This document shows positions 8,250-15,831 of a stretch of DNA of 49,140 nt, piece by piece. Position 1 is the stretch's first letter. Each line of letters starts with the position of its first letter. The translations under genes and the position numbers were made by a program. The notes under the pieces were generated by a model, which saw nothing but the letters and a program-made list of their open reading frames with translations, searched no databases and had not been told where the DNA came from. This DNA is from Halobacteriales archaeon QS_4_62_28. GTDB taxonomy: Archaea > Halobacteriota > Halobacteria > Halobacteriales > Haloarculaceae. The DNA is taken from positions 1 to 49,140 of the forward strand of contig PXRO01000011.1 in NCBI GenBank assembly GCA_003021685.1, written 5' to 3'.

Positions 8250-9347
8250 ATGAAACGGACCTCAGACGAGTCTCATAATACTCATTGCTCAAGATGCGAA
8301 TTCAAGCATTTGAACGCACTGTACCACCTGAATACAGTAGCGAAGGAATACGCTGAATCTGCGGAAAAGGCGTACAACACGGGGCTGAAACGGAAGGCGC
8401 GAATACACAGTCAGAGAAAAAAGGCACTATACAGCCTCAAACGTGTTATACTGGGTGAGTTTATCGAGAATGACTGCGTTGACAATGTACGAACGCACAA
8501 AATCGATGGGCGCACGTACTACTGCGTGTACGTGGACGAGTTTTCTTTCCACACGCCTACTTCTGAATGGGATAACCCACCACAAGATGCACCCGAATCT
8601 GCCACAGAGTTGGACTCATTTGATGCCGACCCAAGTAGCCGTTCTAACGAGATGAGCGAGCGAGAAGCAGTAGAGCGACTCACTGAAACATTTGAATCGC
8701 CAAACTACCACATTGAGTCACCGTTCACAGACGATAACCACGGCGCTACATTCGTCGGATGGTCATACCTTCCCGGTTTGCTTGAAGAAGGTGATCGAGT
8801 TCCTGATAGACGTTTACACGACCGCAACGGAGAGGGAGATTTCGGATTAGAGATCGGCGACACGTTCCAGACTCGCAAAGGACGGTGTGAAATCGTAGAC
8901 CGCTATCACGCTTATTTGTCTTCTCGTCGGGATCGTTCTCCAGTCCTCCAACGTCCGGTATATGATGTTCTACTTGATGGTGAGCTACAAGAAACAGTCA
9001 GACAGAGGCGGCTCATTGATGACTGGTGGATGCTAGCGGAGAGTATTGCTAACCCACTCCCGAATGTTGATGGAGAACTTGGAGATACGGAGTATATCAG
9101 AGGACATATTGAATCACACGTTGATACGTCGGTTGAGTTTGAGATTGGCGATATAGTCGAACTACAACCGAACGGGCAGGAGAGTTCTGTCTACTGTCGG
9201 ATAACAGAAGTTCACGTCTCGCATAATCTGCTTCTTGGACAGTATGAGCCAATCCCACCGACAGAAGAAGCACCGTTGGGATTGTCTATCCACGAAATCG
9301 CAGATGATGTGGTCGCTGTTCACGACGAACCACCAGTACAGGAGTGA
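8250..9347 (+). CDS. Hypothetical protein next to IS607-type relic
   Basis: A 365-residue protein from the ATG at 8250, chosen because a TATA-like ATATTTAG lies at 8216-8223; an in-frame extension to 8124 would overlap the end of the methyltransferase gene. The N-terminus has a CSRC pair and a basic helical segment (AEKAYNTGLKRKARIHSQRKK), then YYCVYVDEF, and a C-terminal half with two small beta-rich segments (GLEIGDTFQTRKGRCEIVDRYH and FEIGDIVELQPNGQESSVYCRI). I do not recognise a family. The base composition is clearly AT-richer than the genes on either side, and it ends 8 nt before the transposon relic, suggesting the two arrived together. It may be a passenger gene or part of a former mobile element. 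Confidence 0.6.
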   Translation: MKRTSDESHNTHCSRCEFKHLNALYHLNTVAKEYAESAEKAYNTGLKRKARIHSQRKKALYSLKRVILGEFIENDCVDNVRTHKIDGRTYYCVYVDEFSFHTPTSEWDNPPQDAPESATELDSFDADPSSRSNEMSEREAVERLTETFESPNYHIESPFTDDNHGATFVGWSYLPGLLEEGDRVPDRRLHDRNGEGDFGLEIGDTFQTRKGRCEIVDRYHAYLSSRRDRSPVLQRPVYDVLLDGELQETVRQRRLIDDWWMLAESIANPLPNVDGELGDTEYIRGHIESHVDTSVEFEIGDIVELQPNGQESSVYCRITEVHVSHNLLLGQYEPIPPTEEAPLGLSIHEIADDVVAVHDEPPVQE

Positions 9348-9355
9348 TACTCATA

Positions 9356-9615
9356 ATGCCACGATCATATTCCGTCGGCGAATTTGCTGACGAACTTGGT
9401 GTTCATCGCCAGACTGTGAAACGGTGGTGTCGAGAGGACGAAATCGACTACACACGAACGCCGGGTGGTTCTTGACGGATACCGCGTCGGGAATTACTAC
9501 GCCTCTCTTGATGCCCGGCCTGCAGACCGTGTTGCCCTCTATGGCCGGGTTTCAAGCCACAGCCAGAAAGAAAATGGCGATCTTGATAGGCAGATCGAGC
9601 GGCTACGCGACGTGA
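9356..9615 (+). pseudogene. IS607-type serine resolvase (TnpA) fragment, frameshifted and truncated
   Basis: The ATG at 9356 opens a MerR-like helix-turn-helix (SVGEFADELGVHRQTVKRWC, then YTRTPGGS) typical of IS607 TnpA, but a TGA stops it after 39 residues at 9473. Reading on in the next frame from about 9474 gives DARPADRVALYGRVSSHSQ and DLDRQIERLRD, which is the start of the serine-recombinase domain with its catalytic Ser region. The match ends near 9610, where the sequence jumps into tnpB. A frameshift plus loss of the rest of the catalytic domain makes this a dead gene. Confidence 0.85.
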
Positions 9616-10085
9616 GTACGAACGGGTGAACAGCAAAATCCAACACAAGCGCGAGCAACTGATACACGATGTAGCCAACCAAATCCTCGCACTTGCTCTC
9701 CTGTACCACGTAGATGCCATCGTCCACGATGACTTGCGGTCGCTCTCACCGCCGAGTGACGCAGGCGTTTCCACAGGGGACGAGTCGGTCGTGTCCTCGG
9801 TGTGGGTCAACTGTATACACCTGCAAATCGCCTGACCACCAACAAGAACAGTGGTGGGGCGGGCACTTCCGGTGTGACAACGCCCGATGTGGATTCGGGG
9901 GCGACCGAGATTATGTCGGGGCGCTGAACGTGGCCCGCGTGTTCTTCAGCGAAGCAGACAAGCTAGATCATGGTTTCACGTCTTCCTACACGGGAGATTC
10001 CGAAATCGTGCTAGCTGGCCGTTCCGCTGGCACGCGGCTCACGTTCGGGGACAGCATCGTTGTCTACGAACTCGGACAGGTATAG
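9610..10085 (+). pseudogene. IS607-associated TnpB fragment, N-terminally deleted and frameshifted
   Basis: From about 9610 the sequence reads REYERVNSKIQHKREQLIHDVANQILALALLYHVDAIVHDDLRSLSPP, the central part of a TnpB with the Glu region of its RuvC fold changed to HDD. A frameshift near 9745 moves the gene into another frame, which continues with the zinc ribbon (CPRCGSTVYTC ... CDNARCGFGGDRDYVGALNVARV) that includes the last RuvC Asp, and ends at 10085. The N-terminal half is missing. Together with the resolvase piece this looks like a single IS607-type element that suffered an internal deletion joining tnpA to tnpB, followed by point decay. Confidence 0.85.
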
Positions 10086-10580
10086 GCAACCGCTGGTGGC
10101 GGGTCGGCTGTGATAGCACCCGCTGTTGTCTTGCCCGAGTCGAATGTGGATGGTAGCGACGGACGTGGCCCAGCCGTCCAGCAGTGTACCCGTTTTGTAC
10201 GATGTACTACTGAAAGCTACTGAAAATTGGAACGGTATCGCGTTCGAGCAATCGAACGACGAATGAACTGAATGCCCTCGACCTGTGACACCGGTACCAC
10301 CTCGACTGATAACCGAACGCCCTCGGACGTGCTCGACGATGCTGTGCGGGATATCCTCACTCGCTTTGCTCGTTCGGATAGGGCCCACGCAGCACCGCCG
10401 ACCCCGCCTCGCCCGTTCAGTCCACCAGGACCCCACTGCACGGCAGCGCAGCACGGTACCGCAGCACGGCACCGCGGCCACACGCCTCCCCAGCCGATTC
10501 ACTCACTCCTACCGGTCGTGAGCAATGCACAGATCGGGTCTGTCAGCTGTTCTCTGATATTCTGCGTTTCAGCGACGTGT
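10086..10580. other. Intergenic region with GCACGG/ACCGC repeats
   Basis: About 495 nt between the tnpB relic and cetZ. The first 150 nt may be the original 3' end of the IS607-type element. From about 10270 there is a conserved-looking tract that ends in short imperfect direct repeats (GCAGCACGGTACCGCAGCACGGCACCGC, in two adjoining halves, near 10445-10475). Frames through it give no convincing protein. No promoter or RNA gene can be supported. Confidence 0.4.
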
Positions 10581-11762
10581 CTACAGCGGATCGAGTTTCT
10601 CCTCGTCGTCAGTAAGCAGCTCGTCGATTTCGTCGTCGCGCTGTTCGGCCTGTTTTTCGGTGCTTTCCTTCGCAGTCACGGCCTGTTCTTGGAGTTCGTC
10701 GACGCGTGGAACCTCCGTGACGTTCGACAGCAGGACTGCGACAGAGAGCGCGTCGGCATCGGTTCGCGGGTCGTCGCCCGCGAGCACTTCGACGCTGCCA
10801 GTCTCACGTTCGAGCCACTGGCGTGCCCGCTGGAGCCCCTTCTGTGAAACCTCGCGTGGCGGTCCCGAGACGACGATCAGGGCTCGCTCGGCCGAGGAGA
10901 TGTCGGCCGGACAGGTCAGTCGCGACTGGACGGATTTGCGGACGAGACCGTGGATCTTCATCGCCAGGTCGCCGTCGTCGGGGTGGTGCTCGCCGTTGGA
11001 CCGGAACCGTCCGAGCAGTCCCTGCTGCTCTCGGGTGGTCTGTTCGAGTTTCGCCTGACTGTACGCGATGGTGCTGATCCCGCCGGGCGTGAGTGTTCGC
11101 CTGATATCGCTGCCGTCCATCGCCGACTCCGAGACCTGCGACCCGTCGATTTCACCGGCCGCCAGCAGCGTGACGAAGCGCCGCGCGATCTCCCAGTTGG
11201 TCCGCTCGTAGCCGGCAGCGACCGACCCCTGGATCTGTCGCCAGGCATTGTTGTCGAAGAGCATGAGATTGTCCGTCGCATCGGCGAACGTCTGGAGCGA
11301 CCGGGCGGCGTTGAGCGACGGCCGACCCCCCTCGTCTTCGCTCGGGAGCACACCGAGGCCGTACACCGGTTCTTCGTAGATTTCCCCGAGTCGCTCGGCC
11401 AGGACTGGCGCACCACCGCTTCCGGTGCCACCACCGAGTCCGGCGACGATCAGGAACCCGTCGGTGTCGTGGACCGGCACCTCGTCCAGTTGGCGCTCGA
11501 TCTCGGTCAAATCCAGCCTGGTGATATCGGCACCGAGTTCCGGGTTCGCACCGACGCCACGACCCTTGACCTGTTCGTCGGTCTGGCCGATGAGGAGTCG
11601 GCGGTCGGGCGGGATCACGTTCAGTTTTGCGAGGTCGATCTCTGCGGAGTTAACCGCGAGCGCATCCGTCATGAGTGAGCGGCCCGACTCTTCCTCGAAC
11701 TCGACAAACCTGTCGATAATCTTGCTACCCGCGTTTCCAAAGCCAATAGCGGCGAGGTTCAT
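10581..11762 (-). CDS. cetZ: CetZ-family tubulin-like protein
   Basis: A 393-residue member of the archaeal CetZ branch of the FtsZ/tubulin superfamily, GTPases that form cytoplasmic filaments and affect cell shape in haloarchaea. The nucleotide-binding start is AAIGFGNAGSKI, the tubulin signature is GLGGGTGSGGAPV near residue 105, and GLGVLPSEDEGG and LFDNNAW follow as in other CetZ proteins. The C-terminal tail is acidic and charged (QAEQRDDEIDELLTDDEE), as expected for partner binding. The ATG at 11762 was chosen over an upstream in-frame Met at 11915 because CTTTATAAT at 11791-11800 gives a promoter about 30 nt ahead and because the family starts at this Met. It is a single-gene unit. Confidence 0.9.
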   Translation of the reverse strand: MNLAAIGFGNAGSKIIDRFVEFEEESGRSLMTDALAVNSAEIDLAKLNVIPPDRRLLIGQTDEQVKGRGVGANPELGADITRLDLTEIERQLDEVPVHDTDGFLIVAGLGGGTGSGGAPVLAERLGEIYEEPVYGLGVLPSEDEGGRPSLNAARSLQTFADATDNLMLFDNNAWRQIQGSVAAGYERTNWEIARRFVTLLAAGEIDGSQVSESAMDGSDIRRTLTPGGISTIAYSQAKLEQTTREQQGLLGRFRSNGEHHPDDGDLAMKIHGLVRKSVQSRLTCPADISSAERALIVVSGPPREVSQKGLQRARQWLERETGSVEVLAGDDPRTDADALSVAVLLSNVTEVPRVDELQEQAVTAKESTEKQAEQRDDEIDELLTDDEEKLDPL

Positions 11763-11853
11763 GGCCTGGCTCTTGTCCCCTGAATGAATAATTATAAAGT
11801 GGTTTATTTCCCGGAGTATCGATAATCCGAGGTTATTTCGGAGTGTAGTCGCT

Positions 11854-12309
11854 TCATTCGTGCCCGGCAACGACGAGGATATTCGTGTTACTGCGCCGGT
11901 CACTGTACCCGCCACTCGCGGGTGGTTTTACGTCGATAGTAATCGTCCCCTCCTGCTGGTTGGGGCCGAGTGTCGGATCGATGAGGACTGACACGTTCCC
12001 GTGCGGGCCAGTCGTGGCCGTCACTGCCGTCGTTCCCTCGAGTGTCGCCGTCCCACCCGTAATCACGACCGTTGCGCCAGATACTGGCTGGCTCTTCGAG
12101 TCGAGGACGGTGAGGTTCATCTCGGTCTCGCCGGGACCGATGACCTCTTCGGCAGGGTCGACGTCCAGTTCACTGACGGTCAGGGTTCCCAGGCCGGTAA
12201 TCGTATTCATCATCACACTCAGACTCGCAACGCCCACGACGAGGGCGATGACGAGCCTGATCGGCAGTCCTTCTATCGCGCGGTCGTCGCGCCACAGTTC
12301 CTCGAACAT
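11854..12309 (-). CDS. Membrane-anchored protein with extracytoplasmic Ig-like domain
   Basis: A 151-residue protein from the ATG at 12309. It starts with a short acidic stretch, then LPIRLVIALVVGVASLSVMM (residues about 16-35), one N-terminal membrane anchor resembling the class III signals of archaeal pilin-like proteins. The rest is an extracytoplasmic beta domain: SELDVDPAEEVIGPG, LTVLDSKSQPVSGATVVITGG and TGPHGNVSVLI, the pattern of a carboxypeptidase-regulatory or bacterial Ig-like domain. The family is common in haloarchaea with unknown role. It is transcribed in the same direction as the crcB pair 42 nt upstream and may be cotranscribed. Confidence 0.65.
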   Translation of the reverse strand: MFEELWRDDRAIEGLPIRLVIALVVGVASLSVMMNTITGLGTLTVSELDVDPAEEVIGPGETEMNLTVLDSKSQPVSGATVVITGGTATLEGTTAVTATTGPHGNVSVLIDPTLGPNQQEGTITIDVKPPASGGYSDRRSNTNILVVAGHE

Positions 12310-12350
12310 GGTCCCCGCTGGTCCCGTCACCGCTGATAAACCCCCGGCTA

Positions 12351-12719
12351 TCACGAGGGGGGCCAGAGCGTAAACAGTCCCCACGCGAGACCGATGGCAG
12401 CGAGCGAACCGGCGAGGTTCACAGACGCGTGGGCGATTGCACGCCAGTGGCGGTCGTCTTCCCACAGTCGAACCGCTGCGAAAGAAAACGACGAGAACGT
12501 GGTGAACGAGCCACAGGCACCCACGCCAACAAACAGGACGAGATCGCTATCCAGACTGGCGATGGTAACGAGTCCGAGCACGAAACTACCGAGTACGTTC
12601 ACCGTGAGGATGCCAAGCGGGAACGCTGGCCGGTCGACACGCTGGGAGAGATAGTAGCGACAGAGCGCACCGATTGCCCCGCCAGTGCCGACGAGATGTG
12701 CTGGCTCGATTGCCACCAT
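12351..12719 (-). CDS. crcB: CrcB/Fluc fluoride channel subunit (second gene)
   Basis: A 122-residue membrane protein with four hydrophobic segments and the CrcB hallmarks: GGAIGALCRYYLS, LTVNVLGSFVLG and GACGSFTTFSSFS. Fluc channels export fluoride as dimers in inverted orientation. Its start overlaps the stop of the upstream crcB by one base (TGATG), so the two are translationally coupled and probably form a heterodimer. The GSFTTFSSF motif holds the Phe and Thr residues lining the fluoride pore in the family. Confidence 0.9.
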   Translation of the reverse strand: MVAIEPAHLVGTGGAIGALCRYYLSQRVDRPAFPLGILTVNVLGSFVLGLVTIASLDSDLVLFVGVGACGSFTTFSSFSFAAVRLWEDDRHWRAIAHASVNLAGSLAAIGLAWGLFTLWPPS

Positions 12720-13102
12720 CAGTCGTCCCTCCGTTCGAGGAACCGGACGACTTCACGGCCAACGAGGACGCCTGCAAACCCCAGCGTGTAGCTCCCGACT
12801 ACATTCAGGATAGCCCACTCCGGCGTCTGTACTGTCTCCATTGCGAACGTGCTGTACGTGGTAAACGAGGAGAGAAAGCCAGTCGCTGCGACAAGTTTCG
12901 TTTCACCCGATAGCACACCCAGGTGCAGTGCCTCATAGAGGAGAAAGCCCAGCGCGAAGCTCCCGAGCGTATTGACCAGTACAGTGCCATACAGCCCCGG
13001 GAGCAGGAGTCCGACGAAGTACCTGAGATTCGACCCGGCAAAGCCGCCAATGCCGACGAGAACGACCGTTTCGAGTGTAATAAGCGGATGTGTCTCTGTC
13101 AT
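12719..13102 (-). CDS. crcB: CrcB/Fluc fluoride channel subunit (first gene)
   Basis: A 127-residue four-helix membrane protein paralogous to the next gene: GGFAGSNLRYFVG, TVLVNTLGSFALGF and GFLSSFTTYSTFAME correspond to the family motifs (Arg of the first helix, Asn of the second, the Phe box of the third). It precedes the second crcB with a one-base overlap. The likely TATA (GGTAAATATC on this strand, about 13192-13200) is roughly 90-98 nt from the ATG, giving a leader of about 65 nt, unusual for a haloarchaeal gene and discussed as a separate feature. Confidence 0.9.
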   Translation of the reverse strand: MTETHPLITLETVVLVGIGGFAGSNLRYFVGLLLPGLYGTVLVNTLGSFALGFLLYEALHLGVLSGETKLVAATGFLSSFTTYSTFAMETVQTPEWAILNVVGSYTLGFAGVLVGREVVRFLERRDD

Positions 13103-13119
13103 AGCGGGCCCTCTCGAAC

Positions 13120-13158
13120 GGAGTCGTCGACCGGCGTCATCAGTGGGTAGCAGACTCC
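13120..13158 (-). promoter_or_regulatory. Stem-loop in the crcB leader
   Basis: Within the 5' leader of the crcB pair, GGAGTC and GACTCC (bases 13153-13158 and 13120-13125 on the transcript strand) can form a 6-bp stem with a 27-nt loop, about 20 nt before the start codon. Fluoride riboswitches also have a GAUG-preceded stem of this kind, and CGATGGAGTC is suggestive, but the outer stem and the conserved 3' segment are not recognisable. I call only a structured leader. Confidence 0.25.
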
Positions 13159-13302
13159 ATCGATCATTCGCTACCGAACGGTAGACTGAGTCGATATTTA
13201 CCGATTCCGAAAGGAGCTACCGAGATCCGTTCCGGACGACGGTCCCGGACAGTGTGGCACGGCCACGCCGGTTTCAAGTCTGTCGGCCCCGTTACTCTGG
13301 CT

Positions 13303-14409
13303 GTGAATATCGACGACCTCCGGGCCGACATCCCCGCACTGGAAGCGTGTACGTACTTCAATACGGGCGCGAGCGGGCCGAGTCCGCGCCACGTCGTCGC
13401 TGCAGCGACGAATTTTCTGGAGCGCCACGCCTTCGAAGCCCCCGGCGGAGACGGTCCCTACCAGGTCGCCTGGAACACGATCGGGGCCGCTCGGGAGACC
13501 GTGGCCGATCACCTGGGCGCTCGACCCCACGAGATCGCACTCACGCGCAGCACGGCCGACGGGATCAACCTCGTCGCAAGCGCGATGGATTTCCGGCCCG
13601 GCGACGTGGTCGTGCGCACCGACCTCGAACACTCGGCAGCATGGCTTCCCTGGGAGCGACTCGCCGACGTTCGAGATATCGAGGTCCGCGTCTTGGAGAC
13701 GACAGATGGACGCCTCGACGTGGCCGAGGTCAAAGAGGCGGTCCAAGACGCACGGCTGGTGGCCCTGAGTTCGCTCACGTGGACCCACGGCACCCGCCTG
13801 CCGGTCGCCGACGTGGTGGCTATCGCCCACGATGCCGGCGCGCAGGTGCTCGTCGACGCCGTCCAGTCGGTCGGCCAGCAGCCAGTTGATGTCACAGAAT
13901 GGGGTGCCGACTTCGTCGTCGCCGCCGGCCACAAGTGGCTGCTCGGAATCTGGGGCGGCGGGATGCTGTACGTCGACGACGAGGCCCACAAGCGCCTCGA
14001 TCAGCGTCGCATCGGCTACCGGAGCGTCACCGACAATGCTGACACCGGCTACGAGTACCGCCGCGGAGCCAGGTGCTTCGAGGTCGGGACCACCTCGCCC
14101 GCGCCTTACGTCGCACTTGCGACGGCAATCGATACCGTCGAGTCGATTGGTTACGACGCGATCCAGTCACGAGTCGAGCGTCTCACTGATCGACTGAAAA
14201 CGGGCCTCGGCGACCGCCTGTACAGCCCCGTCAGTTACGAGTCGGGACTGGTCTCGTTCGCGGCCGACGATCCGGACGCGACAGTCGAGCGACTGGCACG
14301 AGAGGGGATCGTGATTCGAGCGCTCCCCCGACCGAACACTGTCCGGGCCTCGGTCCACGCGGTCAACACGACAGCAGAGATAGAGCAGCTGCTCGACGCA
14401 CTGACGTAG
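13303..14409 (+). CDS. Class V aminotransferase / cysteine desulfurase-like PLP enzyme
   Basis: A 368-residue fold-type I PLP enzyme. The start GTG at 13303 (VNIDDLRADIPAL) was preferred over an in-frame GTG at 13252 because the family begins there (TYFNTGASGPSP) and a TTTCAAG box lies about 27-32 nt upstream. Motifs are TRSTADGINLVA, DLEHSAAWLPW, LVDAVQSVGQQPVD and AGHKWLLGIWGGGMLYV, where the Lys (near residue 210) binds PLP. The family covers cysteine desulfurases, isopenicillin N epimerase-like enzymes and other aminotransferases; the C-terminal half has no obvious catalytic Cys loop, so the exact reaction is open. The gene converges on a winged-helix gene with 15 nt between stops. Confidence 0.8.
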   Translation: MNIDDLRADIPALEACTYFNTGASGPSPRHVVAAATNFLERHAFEAPGGDGPYQVAWNTIGAARETVADHLGARPHEIALTRSTADGINLVASAMDFRPGDVVVRTDLEHSAAWLPWERLADVRDIEVRVLETTDGRLDVAEVKEAVQDARLVALSSLTWTHGTRLPVADVVAIAHDAGAQVLVDAVQSVGQQPVDVTEWGADFVVAAGHKWLLGIWGGGMLYVDDEAHKRLDQRRIGYRSVTDNADTGYEYRRGARCFEVGTTSPAPYVALATAIDTVESIGYDAIQSRVERLTDRLKTGLGDRLYSPVSYESGLVSFAADDPDATVERLAREGIVIRALPRPNTVRASVHAVNTTAEIEQLLDALT

Positions 14410-14424
14410 TCGGTCGTCCGATAG

Positions 14425-14733
14425 CTACGCGTCGGCGCTCGCGGGTGGAATCGTCTTCAATTCCTCGACCCGCTCGCGCAAGCGGTCCAGTCCATCGTCG
14501 ATGATCGCGACCCGCTGATCGATGTCCTCGGCCGGAGTCGCGCCCTGTGGGGTCGGCTGGACGAGTTCGTCGTTCTCGAGCATTCGTAGCGAGTACCGAA
14601 CCTTGTGCTCGGGAACGTCAGTTTCTTCTGACAACCTGACAATTCCGATTGGGCCGTACTCGATGACGGCTTCGAGGATCCGGAGGTCGCGGCGTTCTTT
14701 TTCGACTTGATCGGGCAGTCGGTCCAGTCCCAT
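14425..14733 (-). CDS. Small winged-helix protein
   Basis: A 102-residue acidic protein with a winged helix at residues 15-65: RRDLRILEAVIEYGPIGIVRLSEETDVPEHKVRYSLRMLE, followed by a wing (NDELVQPTPQGATP) and a C-terminal coiled coil (DQRVAIIDDGLDRLRERVEELK). It is a common haloarchaeal family of predicted DNA-binding proteins with no known target. A TTTATG box lies at about 14762-14769 on this strand, about 30 nt upstream of the ATG, so it has its own promoter. Confidence 0.75.
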   Translation of the reverse strand: MGLDRLPDQVEKERRDLRILEAVIEYGPIGIVRLSEETDVPEHKVRYSLRMLENDELVQPTPQGATPAEDIDQRVAIIDDGLDRLRERVEELKTIPPASADA

Positions 14734-14793
14734 GCGGTCGGTCGTTCATTCTGGCCGAAACCACATAAACGCACCCCCAGTACCCCACAAAGC

Positions 14794-14880
14794 ATTTATC
14801 CGGTTCGTGTGAGGGTGCGTACGTCCGCTCCCCGAGGTGGGACGGACCTATGACAGGGTGAGGGGATATTCCCCTCCATG
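14794..14880 (+). ncRNA. Candidate structured small RNA
   Basis: A TATA-like ATTTATC at 14794-14800 is followed, about 23 nt on, by two strong hairpins. The first, at 14823-14847, pairs GTCCG and TCCC with GGGA and CGGAC, with one bulged C and a six-base loop. The second, at 14860-14876, pairs GAGGGGA with TCCCCTC over a TAT loop. No reading frame follows. The arrangement promoter, hairpin, hairpin suggests a short transcript of about 60 nt. The family is not recognised, and expression is inferred. Confidence 0.35.
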
Positions 14881-14961
14881 CCACGTTCACTCGCCAGCGG
14901 CAGGTTTCTCGACAACCACTCACTGAGTGTCGAGCACACACAAGCGGTGCTCGACGGAATT

Positions 14962-15194
14962 GTTCGTCAAAAGGACGCCCGGAGCGGGATTTGAACCGGA
15001 GCCAGACGTGCTCGCTCACGACGTTCGCTGTGCGCGACTGGCAGGGTCCGAATCCCGTCGTCACGGCTTTGACGAACTCAGAGTGCGTTCGGCGATGAGA
15101 CGCCTCACTGGGGGTGAGTTCGTCAAAAGGACGCCCGGAGCGGGGTTTGAACCGGAGCAAGACTCACTATGTTCGTCTTGCAGGGTTCAAATCC
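14962..15194. repeat. Two tRNA-3'-end-derived hairpin repeats
   Basis: Two repeats begin at 14962 and 15118 with GTTCGTCAAAAGGAC, followed by a copy of the last 23 nt of the neighbouring tRNA-Asp (acceptor plus T arm, on the complementary strand, at 14977-14999 and 15133-15155). Each then forms a hairpin: in the second, GTTTGAACC and AGCAAGAC pair with GTCTTGC (15175-15181) and GGTTCAAATCC (15184-15194). The first is similar but less perfect (second arm GGTCCGAATCC at 15044-15054). A perfect 13-bp inverted repeat (TTTGACGAACTCA, 15068-15080, and its complement at 15115-15127) links the two units. They look like remnants of repeated duplication or integration at tRNA-Asp. Confidence 0.7.
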
Positions 15195-15258
15195 GTTCGT
15201 CTACGTTTCGCCGACGCAGGCGACTCGCGGTGCTCGTCGGTTTGCGTCGGCAAAGAAC

Positions 15259-15330
15259 GCCCGGAGCGGGATTTGAACCCGCGTCACGACCGTGACAGGG
15301 TCGTATGATGGGCCACTACACCATCCGGGC
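15259..15330 (-). tRNA. tRNA-Asp (GTC)
   Basis: The 72-nt sequence on the minus strand folds as a complete tRNA: acceptor GCCCGGA/TCCGGGC, anticodon stem ACGAC/GTCGT with loop CCTGTCACG centred on GTC, and T arm GCGGGTTCAAATCCCGC. The anticodon GTC specifies aspartate. CCA is not encoded. A TATA-like CTTAATACC lies at about 15357-15366 upstream. Copies of its 3' end recur downstream (14.96-15.19 kb), which marks this locus as a possible integration target. Confidence 0.95.
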
Positions 15331-15601
15331 GCGTCGCAACTCATCGTATCCCGGTGACGGTATTAAGACTTTCCAAACGGACCGCCGGTGAGTGACGGTG
15401 TCGTGGGTTGGACAACGTGGTCGTGCTCGGGTGACCCAAACGACTATGAAGGTTGTTTGCATAGTTTGGGACGACGAGACAGCCGGCGCGGTGCCGGATA
15501 GCCACTGCAGACCTACTTGGTAAGCGTTAAATGGCCTCCGCCGATAACAATCTGTAGTATCTCGTGACAGCCACCTTCTCCACTAGCCGGCCACAACACA
15601 C
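15331..15601. promoter_or_regulatory. Divergent tRNA-Asp / rpo operon control region with stem-loop
   Basis: This 271-nt spacer holds the tRNA-Asp promoter (minus, near 15360) and the rpo operon promoter (GTTAAAT at 15526-15532 is the best TATA, giving a leader of about 45 nt). Between them, CCCAAAC-GA-CTATG (15435-15448) pairs with CATAGTTTGGG (15460-15470), an 11-bp stem with a two-base bulge. Its function is unknown; it could be an operator or a boundary element. Confidence 0.45.
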
Positions 15602-15829
15602 ATGGTAGACGTAAGCCAACACGAACTCGTCCCAGACCACAGCATCGTCGACGAAGCGACACTCGACGATGTGCTCGAGGAGTACAACATCAAGAAAACA
15701 GATCTGCCAAAGATCAAACGCACCGACCCGGCCGCGCCCGACGACGCCGAAATCGGTGACGTAATCAAAATCGCCAGGGACTCCCGGACGACCGACCGGG
15801 CAGTCGTGTATCGACTGGTGGTGTCCTGA
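15602..15829 (+). CDS. rpoH: DNA-directed RNA polymerase subunit H
   Basis: A 75-residue archaeal RpoH, the homologue of the C-terminal part of eukaryotic Rpb5. It sits in the polymerase jaw that grips downstream DNA. Diagnostic segments are [29 protein letters not shown] and [13 protein letters not shown]. The length equals the family's usual 75-80 residues. It is the first gene of the polymerase operon, and rpoB'' begins 2 nt after its stop. Confidence 0.97.
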   Translation: MVDVSQHELVPDHSIVDEATLDDVLEEYNIKKTDLPKIKRTDPAAPDDAEIGDVIKIARDSRTTDRAVVYRLVVS

Positions 15830-15831
15830 CG

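Noticed and set aside
10272-10847. A 191-codon plus-strand frame before and into cetZ
   Set aside because: Its second half is antisense to cetZ, the first half is low-complexity Pro/Arg/His-rich, and it lacks a promoter.
13103-13170. Fluoride riboswitch before crcB
   Set aside because: Only a GATG-GAGTC stem start is suggestive; the outer stem, second helix and conserved 3' segment could not be identified, so I list only a structured leader.
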